64,000 nt of DNA from Bradyrhizobium sp. sBnM-33 (lineage in GTDB: Bacteria; Pseudomonadota; Alphaproteobacteria; Rhizobiales; Xanthobacteraceae), in the NCBI RefSeq assembly GCF_032917945.1, contig NZ_CP136624.1, forward strand, positions 4,588,001-4,652,000. The letters run 5' to 3'. The position numbers and the translations under genes were made by a program. Under the pieces are notes generated by a model that saw nothing but the letters and a program-made list of their open reading frames with translations, was not told the origin of the DNA and did not search any database. Below, one piece after another: positions 7,748 through 23,660 of this stretch; position 1 is the first letter of the stretch, and each line of letters starts with the position of its first letter.

Positions 7748-8647
7748 TCAGTGCGCCGTGCCGGCCGGCACGTGGCGCAGCTTGTCGGGATTGCGGACGA
7801 CGTAGATCGCAGCGATTTTCTCGCCATCGATCGCCATGCTCAGGGTGAGGTCGAGTTCGCCATCCAGATAGAGTAGCGCGCCAATGGCGCCGTTGATGAC
7901 AGCCGGCTCGATACGGACGTCCTGGCCGGCAGTTTTGCCGGCAATACCGACGAAGAAGCGGGCGACCTTGTCTTTCCCGACAATCGGATTGCGCGCCGCG
8001 AACTTGCGGCCGCCGCCATCGGTGATTGCAACCGCATCCTCGCGCAGCAATTCGGCCAGCCGGCTGACGTCACCGCTGGTAACTGCTTCGCTGAAAGCAT
8101 GCAGCAGGCGCGCGTGACTGTCCGGCGCGGCCGCAGGCGCCGGGCGGTTGTCGCGCACCGCTCGGCGGGCGCGCGAGGCAAGCTGACGGCAGGCGGCCTC
8201 GCTATGGTCGAGCATCGCGGCGATTTCGGAAAACGGCGTGTCGAACACATCGTGAAGCAGGAAGGCCGCGCGCTCCATCGGGGAAAGCCGGTCCAACGCC
8301 AGCAACAGGGCGAACGATAGATCGTCAGCCAGTTCGGTGGCGGCTTCGACCGACAGACTTTCCGCGTCGAACGCCGGTTCCGGGAGCCAGGGCCCGACAT
8401 AGATCTCCCGCTGCGCCTTTGCGCTCCTCAGGCGATCGAGGCAGAGCCGGGTCACGACGGTGACGAGAAGCGCTTCCGCGTTGCGGACATCCTCGGCGCC
8501 GGCAAAGCGGAGATAGGCGTCCTGCACGACGTCTTCGGCGTCGCTGCGGCTGCCGAGCATGCGATAGGCGAGCCCGAGCAGGCGCCCGCGATGGGGCGCC
8601 AGCGGGTCGTCATGCGGCCTGTTTGACGACATCGATATTGTGTCCAT
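7748..8647 (-). CDS. ECF41-family RNA polymerase sigma factor with SnoaL-like C-terminal domain
   Basis: The product has 299 residues. Region 2 (about 16-75) contains RMLGSRSDAEDVVQDAYLR and region 4 (about 110-165) an HTH. The linker carries WLPEP (87-91), and the C-terminal SnoaL/NTF2-like domain carries DGGGR (210-214) and NPDKL (286-290). These three motifs are the published hallmarks of ECF41, in which the C-terminal domain, not an anti-sigma factor, controls activity. It is last of three minus-strand genes and its start overlaps the preceding gene by about 38 bases; the in-frame ATG at 8632 would shorten the overlap. Confidence 0.93.
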   Translation of the reverse strand: MDTISMSSNRPHDDPLAPHRGRLLGLAYRMLGSRSDAEDVVQDAYLRFAGAEDVRNAEALLVTVVTRLCLDRLRSAKAQREIYVGPWLPEPAFDAESLSVEAATELADDLSFALLLALDRLSPMERAAFLLHDVFDTPFSEIAAMLDHSEAACRQLASRARRAVRDNRPAPAAAPDSHARLLHAFSEAVTSGDVSRLAELLREDAVAITDGGGRKFAARNPIVGKDKVARFFVGIAGKTAGQDVRIEPAVINGAIGALLYLDGELDLTLSMAIDGEKIAAIYVVRNPDKLRHVPAGTAH

Positions 8648-9155
8648 TCACCGAAACGCGGCGGCACTCCTTGGCGTAGCCGAGCCCGGCTTTTACCATC
8701 GGGAACATGCGGCCGAGCTGGAGCGCGATCGTCAGGTCTATCACGCCTTTCGGGCCCCATTGGGCGCGGACGGCGTCGCGAAACTCATCGTCGTTGGCGG
8801 AGCGGCGCACCACGGCATCGGCAAACCGGAACCCGAGCATGGTCGCATCATTCATCGCGCGCGGATCGCGGCGAAGAACCGCCTCGATCTGGTCCTTGGC
8901 CATGCCCGCTTCCAGCGCCATGTCGACGACCAGTTGCGTACAGGGACCGCAATCCTCCGCCAGCGCGCCAACGATTTTGGCAGCAAAGCTGGCATCGATC
9001 GGAACCGCCTCGCGGTGCGCGGCCGCCTTCATGATGGGCGCGAACTTGAAAAAGGCGGTAGGGGATTCGTTCAGCATCATCTCGAGATAGCTGACGTCGT
9101 AACCATAGCGTTTGGCGAATGCACGCAAACTGCGGCGGGCGATCCAACTACGCAT
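8610..9155 (-). CDS. Carboxymuconolactone decarboxylase-like (AhpD-fold) protein
   Basis: The product has 181 residues from ATG 9155, which has AAAGGAGAACAAT immediately before it; longer in-frame starts lack this site. It is all-helical with a CGPC pair at 69-72 (AEDCGPCTQLVVDMALEAGM), which fits the AhpD-like redox version of the carboxymuconolactone decarboxylase fold. In ECF41 systems the sigma factor regulates a neighbouring COE gene (carboxymuconolactone decarboxylase, oxidoreductase or epimerase), and this is evidently that partner. The physiological substrate is unknown. Confidence 0.88.
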   Translation of the reverse strand: MRSWIARRSLRAFAKRYGYDVSYLEMMLNESPTAFFKFAPIMKAAAHREAVPIDASFAAKIVGALAEDCGPCTQLVVDMALEAGMAKDQIEAVLRRDPRAMNDATMLGFRFADAVVRRSANDDEFRDAVRAQWGPKGVIDLTIALQLGRMFPMVKAGLGYAKECRRVSVNGHNIDVVKQAA

Positions 9156-9525
9156 ATTGTTCTCCTTTGTTGGGGAAGGCGGAATAGAGGGCGAGTGCGG
9201 AGGGCAGAACCACGGCAAGAAGATCGAACACGGCGTGATGGACGTGCCCGCTAGCGATCAGCACCAGGTGGATCAGGCCATGCGCGGCTAGGAAGCCGGC
9301 GCCCGCCACCGCCGCCGGCCAGTACCGTGGTCGCCATGCCCGCGCGGCCAGCGCCAGACCGGCCACCAGAAATGCTGCGCCGACGTCCTGCACGAAATGC
9401 GGGTTGAAGGGACCGGTATCGGTGACGCCGGGAACGTTGTGGTACCAGAGGGGGCCGGCAACAAGCATCGCCAGCCCGTTCAGAACGGCCGGTATCGCAA
9501 GGATCGCCGCTATTTGACGCCGCAT
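9148..9525 (-). CDS. Small four-helix integral membrane protein
   Basis: The product has 125 residues from ATG 9525, with an AGGAGG site just upstream. Hydrophobic segments lie at about 5-24, 44-64, 72-95 and 98-118, giving four predicted membrane helices with polar histidines in the third and fourth (HGLIHLVLIASGHVHH). I do not recognise a named family. It overlaps the downstream AhpD-like gene by eight bases and lies first behind an ECF41-type promoter, so it belongs to the same stress module. Confidence 0.75.
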   Translation of the reverse strand: MRRQIAAILAIPAVLNGLAMLVAGPLWYHNVPGVTDTGPFNPHFVQDVGAAFLVAGLALAARAWRPRYWPAAVAGAGFLAAHGLIHLVLIASGHVHHAVFDLLAVVLPSALALYSAFPNKGEQYA

Positions 9526-9544
9526 GGGAACCTCCTGCGACCAA

Positions 9545-9571
9545 GACGAGCGTGGAGAGAGCAGTGTGACG
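9545..9571 (-). promoter_or_regulatory. ECF41-type autoregulated promoter
   Basis: On the minus strand CGTCACA, 16 bases, CGTC matches the described ECF41 target TGTCACA-N16-CGTC at ten of eleven positions with exact spacing. It lies about 20 bases before the membrane-protein start codon. This predicts that the sigma factor at 7748-8647 transcribes its own operon. Confidence 0.75.
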
Positions 9572-10170
9572 GCGCGGGTCAAAAATTTTGGCGCGCGTTT
9601 CGAACGAAAATTTTTGCCGAGGAACTTTGCCTGGGCCGGGTCGACAAACTGGTGTGAATTTTGCCCTTGGCAAGCCGGGCAAGACTCGCTAAACAACGGC
9701 TTCCAGGCGTGCTGGCCGTAGCTGGCACGGCTGTGCGCGCATTCCGAAAACCCGTTACGGTAGGAGATCATTCCTTTCAGGACATCCGCATGGATTGCTC
9801 GAAAGGAAGGAAAACCTGTCGTTTCGTGGAAATGCGGCAGGGGTCGTTCGGCTTGCCGAATGGCTCCGTCCTGTCCGAGACTGCAGGCGCCCGCGAAGAA
9901 CGCAAGTTCCTCAACGGCTTAATCTTATAGCCTGCATAGACGGGTGAAGACCGGATTTCGCTTTAGCGTCGCCTCGCGCGGCGCCATGGCTGATTTGGTT
10001 CGAACCTCGACACCCCGCACCATCCGGTTCGGGAGGGCAGGCTTTTCAAATGTCGTCTGCCCGGCGTGTCCTTGAGACTGGTGTCTAGAGGTCAGGTTTT
10101 GGGCGAGACGATGGGTGCAACCCGGCGGTCTCGCTCTTAAGCGAAGGCCGCCAACCGGAGAGAGCTTGCT
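9572..10170 (+). other. Long 5' leader region of rplJ with no supported gene
   Basis: About 600 bases separate the ECF41 operon from rplJ. Short open frames here lack SD sites and sensible composition. A possible promoter is TTGGCA, 17 bases, TAAACA at 9667-9695. The region downstream of it would form a long leader, the usual place where L10-(L12)4 binds to repress rplJL. Confidence 0.45.
10124..10152 (+). promoter_or_regulatory. rplJ: Leader hairpin upstream of rplJ
   Basis: GGCGG and TCGCT pair with AGCGA and CCGCC around a CTTA loop, ending about ten bases before the GGAGAGAG ribosome-binding site of rplJ. The position suits a translational control element for the L10 operon. Binding by L10 is inferred from the family, not seen. 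Confidence 0.5.
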
Positions 10171-10689
10171 GTGGAAAGAGCGGCAAAAAAGGACGCGGTT
10201 GAGGCGCTGAACGAGGTCTTCAAGACCACGAGCGTTGCAGTCGTCGCCCATTATTCCGGCCTCACCGTGGCCCAGATGCAGAAGCTGCGTACGCAGATGA
10301 AGCAGGCGGGCGCGTCGGTGAAGGTCTCGAAGAACCGTCTCGCTAAAATTGCTCTTGAAGGCACGGACGTCGTTGCCATCGGGTCCCTTTTGAAGGGGCC
10401 GACCGTGATCGCGACTTCAAACGATCCGGTAGCGGCGCCGAAGGTTGCCATGGAGTTCGCCAAGACGAACGAGCGGTTCGTCATTCTCGGCGGCTCGATG
10501 GGTAAAACCGTCCTGGATGTGAACGGCGTGAAGGCACTTGCCTCCTTGCCGTCGCTGGACGAACTGCGCGGCAAGCTTGTCGGCCTCCTGGTGGCGCCGG
10601 CGACCAAGATCGCTCAGCTCTCCACTGCGCCCGCGGCCAAGCTCGCGCGCGTCGTCCAGGCCTATGCCTCAAAGAGCGAAGCGGCCTGA
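10171..10689 (+). CDS. rplJ: 50S ribosomal protein L10
   Basis: L10 is the base of the L7/L12 stalk that recruits translation factors. The 172-residue product starts at GTG 10171 with CGGAGAGAG upstream. The N-terminal rRNA-binding domain contains [14 protein letters not shown] and [12 protein letters not shown], and the C-terminal helix binds L12 dimers. A GTG start in a gene thought to be translationally repressed by its own product is notable. rplL follows at 50 bases. Confidence 0.97.
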   Translation: MERAAKKDAVEALNEVFKTTSVAVVAHYSGLTVAQMQKLRTQMKQAGASVKVSKNRLAKIALEGTDVVAIGSLLKGPTVIATSNDPVAAPKVAMEFAKTNERFVILGGSMGKTVLDVNGVKALASLPSLDELRGKLVGLLVAPATKIAQLSTAPAAKLARVVQAYASKSEAA

Positions 10690-10739
10690 CCCTTCGCTAA
10701 TCAAATCTGGTTCGAACCAAACCTTTAAGGAACTGATCA

Positions 10740-11117
<378 letters not shown>

Positions 11118-11487
11118 GCGTACTACACAGAAAAGTGTGGGGATTCGCGGGGTTAGCCCCTCGAATCTCCACGTTTCTGCCCCATATCAGGGCGGCAGCA
11201 GGAAAAGGCGGTAGGCGGCGGGGACGGCAGGGTTCCCGGCGTAAGCCGTTGGGAGACAGTCAGATTTCGGGCTTTTTCAGTCCGTGAAGCAACCAGTTGT
11301 GACGGGCGGGTGCAGTCATGCGCCCGCGCGTCGTTTTGCGTTTTGAAGGTCTAAAGTGCGGGTTCAGGATTTAATTCCTGAAAGTGGGCTTTGTTCCTTT
11401 TGAGCGATTCGACAATTCAACCCGGGGGCGATGGCAGTCGCGCTTCGGAAGGTTCGCCTACTAAGGCGACGAAAATGAGAGGCCACG
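11118..11487 (+). other. rplL-rpoB intergenic region with processing/attenuator hairpins
   Basis: There is no gene in these 370 bases. A strong hairpin at 11137-11172 pairs GTGGGGATTCG with CGAATCTCCAC around CGGGG/GCCCC arms with loop TTA or similar, and it lacks a T-tract. A smaller GC-rich stem (CGGGTGC/GCGCCCG) lies near 11307-11330. In E. coli the same gap holds an attenuator and an RNase III site; a comparable role here is inference. Confidence 0.6.
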
Positions 11488-15606
<4,119 letters not shown>

Positions 15607-15620
15607 CGCTTGAGATTCCA

Positions 15621-15667
15621 TGTCCGGCCCAAAGCGCGAGGCAAGCCTTCGCGCAAAGGGCCGGACA
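15621..15667. repeat. Long palindrome between rpoB and rpoC
   Basis: TGTCCGGCCC at 15621 pairs exactly with GGGCCGGACA at 15658, enclosing AAAGCGCGAGGC/GCCTTCGCGC arms, so the transcript can fold into one hairpin of about 47 bases. There is no T-tract. The inner arms resemble the element between nusG and rplK, which suggests a dispersed repeat family. Confidence 0.7.
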
Positions 15668-15758
15668 TTCGCGCTTCGCTCGGACGTTGAGTGGGGCGCG
15701 CACCAAATAAGAGTTTCGAATTTGCTGCCGGTGACGACCGGCACGCGAGGAGAAGACG

Positions 15759-19958
<4,200 letters not shown>

Positions 19959-19982
19959 GGGTTCCACTCCGATCAACAGGAA

Positions 19983-20013
19983 AGCCGGCTGCGAAGCCGG
20001 CTTTTTCTTTTTA
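19983..20013 (+). terminator. Rho-independent terminator after rpoC
   Basis: AGCCGGCT, loop GCGA, AGCCGGCT is followed by TTTTTCTTTTT. It is a perfect eight-base stem with a strong T-tract, about 25 bases after the rpoC stop. Confidence 0.95.
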
Positions 20014-20099
20014 CGAGTGAGGATAGTGCTTCACCCGGATGGGTGACCGCTGCTATCAAGTCAGGAAATGCCCTCCTGCCAAAATATTTGCAATTCCCC

Positions 20100-21197
20100 A
20101 TGAGCGAGTCGGATCATTTTGAACCCCTGATCGACCGCATCTACGAGGCGGGGCTCATTCCGTCGCTTTGGCCGGCTGTGCTCGGCGAACTCGGTGCCGC
20201 GATCGGCGGCAACGGCGGCTTTCTGTTCGGCGTGCGCGACGGCTACACGAGCGCGGTCAATTCTGCCGAATATGACCAGCTCATGCCCGTGTTCTGGAGA
20301 GACGGATGGAGCGAGCGCGATCCAAATCTTCCGCGCGCCATCGCCCTCAATCATGCGGGCTTCGTCACCGACTATGACCTCCTTTCGGAGGAGGAGATTG
20401 CGACCAACGACGTCTACTGCAACTTCTACCGCAAATACGGCATTGGCTACCGCGCCGGGACGATCATTCCGATGCCGACCGGCGATTCAATCGCGATCGT
20501 GATGCCGCGGCATCAGGATCACGGCCCGGTGCCGCAACAGGTCGTCGATCTGCTGGACGGGCTGCGGCCGCATCTGGCCCGGGCCTCCCTTGCAGCAAAC
20601 CGCATTGGCTTCGAGCGCGCCCGTGCCCAGGCTGACGCGTTGCAGGTGCTTGGCCTGCCGGGCGCAGTGCTGCGCGGGCGCGGCAAGGTGTTCGCGGCAA
20701 ACGGCTTGTTCGAAGCGCTTGTCCCTTCGCTGTTTCAGGATCGTATCGAGCGCGTAACGGTGACGGATGTCACGGCGGACGTGCTACTTGCAGAGGCGCT
20801 CGGTCCGCAGTCCCTTGCCGGCGGCCGGACCGTCAAGTCGATCCCGATCGCCGCGACGGCGGACCGCGTGCCGATGGTATTGCATGTCGTCCCTGTGCGG
20901 GGCGATGCACGCGATATTTTCACGCAGGCCACGGCGCTATTGGTGGTGACGCCGGTCGATCGCGCTGCGGTGCCGACGGCGGAAGTCCTGCAAGGCCTGT
21001 TCGACCTGACGCCGGCGGAGGCGCGCGTGGCGCGGGGCATCGGCCAGACAGTAACCATCGATGCGCTTGCGAATGCGACCGGCGTCAATCGGGAGACCGT
21101 GCGCAGCCAGCTCAAGGCCGTGCTATCGAAGACCGGCCTGTCACGCCAGCAGGAGCTTGTCAGCCTGCTCGCCGGCAAGGCGTTTCGTGGCGGATAG
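20100..21197 (+). CDS. LuxR-family transcriptional regulator
   Basis: The product has 365 residues from ATG 20100 (an in-frame GTG at 20043 would add 19 residues; neither has a good SD). The C-terminal 65 residues form a GerE-type HTH (LTPAEARVARGIGQTVTIDALANATGVNRETVRSQLKAVLSKTG). The N-terminal 290 residues look like a sensory region but show no acyl-homoserine-lactone-binding signature, so the ligand is unknown. It follows the rpoC terminator and precedes the amine-oxidase fusion by 251 bases on the same strand, so it could regulate that block (inference). Confidence 0.85.
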   Translation: MSESDHFEPLIDRIYEAGLIPSLWPAVLGELGAAIGGNGGFLFGVRDGYTSAVNSAEYDQLMPVFWRDGWSERDPNLPRAIALNHAGFVTDYDLLSEEEIATNDVYCNFYRKYGIGYRAGTIIPMPTGDSIAIVMPRHQDHGPVPQQVVDLLDGLRPHLARASLAANRIGFERARAQADALQVLGLPGAVLRGRGKVFAANGLFEALVPSLFQDRIERVTVTDVTADVLLAEALGPQSLAGGRTVKSIPIAATADRVPMVLHVVPVRGDARDIFTQATALLVVTPVDRAAVPTAEVLQGLFDLTPAEARVARGIGQTVTIDALANATGVNRETVRSQLKAVLSKTGLSRQQELVSLLAGKAFRGG

Positions 21198-21448
21198 ACA
21201 ACCGTGCCGCGCAGCACTGGAGTCGAAACGGCCGACCGTGCCGCGGCCAGAATAGGGCACCCGCAAGAATACGGTGCGAAGACAAAAGGCCGGCGCAAGC
21301 CGGTCATTTTGCTGCTTTCTTTCATTGCTGCGTTGCGAGGACCTGATTTGTTCATCTTCCCTTCAGGGTGAAAAGCGCCTTTGCTAATGTGGACTAGACC
21401 GGCTGCTTTCCTAAGGGCAGGGGGAGCCGGAGGGGCGACTGGAAAGAC

Positions 21449-23503
21449 ATGTTGGATCTTGCAATTGTGGGCGGCGGCCCAGGCGGCTTGATGAGCGCCT
21501 GGTACTTGAAGAAAAAGCTCGGCGATCTCTGCCGCGTCACGATTTACGAGGCGTCCGACCGCGTCGGCGGCAAGATCGTCTCGCGCAAATTCGATTCCGC
21601 GCCGGCGATGTATGAGGCAGGCGTCGCCGAAATCTACGATTATTCGATGACCGGCCCAGATCCCTTACGGGAACTGATCCAGCATTTCGGTCTGCAGACG
21701 ATTCCGATGGATGCCGAGCTGGTGCACCTTGACGGCGAGCTGCTCAGCGACGTCCGGGGGATGCGCCGCAAATATGGCGAGAAGACCGCGGCTGCGATCG
21801 AGGCGTTCCGCAAGCGCTGCGCCGACATGGTGTCGCCGATCGAATATTACGAAGGCGTCGGCGCCCACGACAACGAGCATCCCTGGGCCTACATGACCTG
21901 CGAGGAAGTGCTCGACAAGGAAGTCGACGATCCCACGGCCAAACGTTTCTTCAAGGTGATGGCGCGTTCGGATATCGCAACCGAGGCCCACAACACCAAC
22001 GGGCTGAATGCGCTGAAGAACTTCGTGATGGATATCGACGGCTATATCGGCCTGTACTCGATCCAGAACGGCAATGAGCAGTTGATCGAATGCCTGCGCT
22101 CGGAAGTCGATGCCGATATCCAGCTCAATCACCGCGTGCTGAAGGTCGGAAAGACCGCTGCCGGCCGCTATCAGCTCAACATGATGAACGGGAAGGGGCC
22201 CGAGACACGGGATTTCGATCTGGTCTTGATGTGTCTGCCGCATTCCTGGCTCGCCACCATGCGGTGGGACGGCGAGGAACTGCGCAAGTCGATGGTCAAG
22301 CACGTCGCCTATTTCGACCGTCCGGCGCATTACTTGCGGGTCTCGATCCTGTTCGACGAACCGTTCTGGGGCGAGAAGATCCCCGGCGCCTGGTTCATGT
22401 CGGAAGCGTTCGGCGGCTGCTGCGTCTACAACGAGGGCGCCCGCCACGACGTCGGCCGGCACGGCGTGCTCAACTGGCTGATCGCGGGATCGGACGCGCT
22501 GGCATTTGCCAATCTCAGCGACGAGGAATTGATCGACGCCGCCATCAAGTCGCTGCCGGCTTCGTTCGGCAACGCCCGCGATCATTTCCTGGAAGGCAAG
22601 ATTCACCGCTGGCTGTCGTCGGTGAACGCGCTGCCGGGCGGCATGCCGGTGCGTGACGTCATGACTAACCACCGTCCGGAACCGAAGCAGCATCCGGGGA
22701 TTGTGGTGGTCGGCGATTATCTGTTCGATTCGACGCTCAATGGCCTGCTCGATTCTTCCGACGCCGCAACCGATATCGTTTTGACCGAGATGATGCGGTT
22801 GCGACGCGCCCGCGCGCAGCAGGGCGAAGTGTCGTACGACAGGATCGATCGCAGCTATTTCGAGAATTACCGTGGGCTAGGCCCTTACAGCGAAGTCTGG
22901 AGCCAGTTTACCGATCCGGCCTATCTGACGGAACTGATCAAGATCGTCTGGAGCAGGGCCAAGGGTTACAAGCTCCTGGTCGCCGGCTCCGCCAGCGGCG
23001 AACTGGTCGGCGCGCTGCGCGAGCGCGGCATCGATGCCTGGGGTATCGAGAACAACAAGACGATTCACGCCAAGACGCCGAAGGCGCTGAAGAAGTTCAA
23101 CAAGCTTGGCTCGATCGTCGACATGCCGTTCAAGGACGACGAGTTCGATTTCGTGTTCGAGACCAGTCTGTGTCATGTCGCCGAGAAGCAGGTCCCGCGA
23201 GCGGTGCGCGAACTGAACCGCGTCGTGAAGACCGGCCTGGTGTTCGGGTCGGTGACGTCGGACATGGCGCCTGCACTGATCGACCGTTACGATCTGTTGC
23301 GCGGCGTGAAGAAGCTCGGCACCTGGTGGGAATGGTCCGAATTATTCTTCGGCAACGGATTCGACCTCTCGATGCACCGGCGCGACTGCACCGATGCGGT
23401 ATGGGCGGCGACGCTGGCTGCCAACAAGGGACCGGGGCAGTGGTATGCCGACGCCGACAGCCTGCGCTATTCGTTTTTTGACAAGGTCGAATCAGACGAT
23501 TGA
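21449..23503 (+). CDS. FAD amine-oxidase-like / SAM-methyltransferase-like fusion protein
   Basis: The product has 684 residues. Residues 3-45 form an FAD-binding Rossmann unit (AIVGGGPGGLMSAWYL, then YEASDRVGGK), and GIVVVGDYLFDSTLNGLLDSSDAA at 417-440 is the matching C-terminal FAD contact of flavin amine oxidases and desaturases. After a linker (450-500), residues 505-610 resemble a class I methyltransferase: LLVAGSASGELVGALRERGIDAWGIEN as motif I/II and a DMPFKDDEFDFVFETSLCHV segment. The glycine motif is atypical (AGSASG for the usual GCGTG), so catalysis is uncertain. No leader peptide is present. The substrate is unknown. Confidence 0.8.
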   Translation: MLDLAIVGGGPGGLMSAWYLKKKLGDLCRVTIYEASDRVGGKIVSRKFDSAPAMYEAGVAEIYDYSMTGPDPLRELIQHFGLQTIPMDAELVHLDGELLSDVRGMRRKYGEKTAAAIEAFRKRCADMVSPIEYYEGVGAHDNEHPWAYMTCEEVLDKEVDDPTAKRFFKVMARSDIATEAHNTNGLNALKNFVMDIDGYIGLYSIQNGNEQLIECLRSEVDADIQLNHRVLKVGKTAAGRYQLNMMNGKGPETRDFDLVLMCLPHSWLATMRWDGEELRKSMVKHVAYFDRPAHYLRVSILFDEPFWGEKIPGAWFMSEAFGGCCVYNEGARHDVGRHGVLNWLIAGSDALAFANLSDEELIDAAIKSLPASFGNARDHFLEGKIHRWLSSVNALPGGMPVRDVMTNHRPEPKQHPGIVVVGDYLFDSTLNGLLDSSDAATDIVLTEMMRLRRARAQQGEVSYDRIDRSYFENYRGLGPYSEVWSQFTDPAYLTELIKIVWSRAKGYKLLVAGSASGELVGALRERGIDAWGIENNKTIHAKTPKALKKFNKLGSIVDMPFKDDEFDFVFETSLCHVAEKQVPRAVRELNRVVKTGLVFGSVTSDMAPALIDRYDLLRGVKKLGTWWEWSELFFGNGFDLSMHRRDCTDAVWAATLAANKGPGQWYADADSLRYSFFDKVESDD

Positions 23504-23660
23504 GCTCCGACCGGTTATGTTGAGCGTGACCGCTGAAGCAGAGCCGGTCATGCCAAATGTTTGCCGAATTGATCCCGATCGCATAGAATCGTTGCGGTAG
23601 CGCTCGCCGCTGCCGCCTTCGATTTGCGGTCATGCCGGCCGTGCAGCATCGGTTGGTTTC

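Noticed and set aside
9661..9930. Open frame of 89 codons upstream of rplJ
   Set aside because: No SD, no family resemblance, lies in the expected rplJ leader.
20068..20103. Twelve-codon upstream ORF whose TGA overlaps the ATG of the LuxR gene
   Set aside because: AGGA is only two or three bases from its ATG, too close for a good ribosome-binding site; likely chance.
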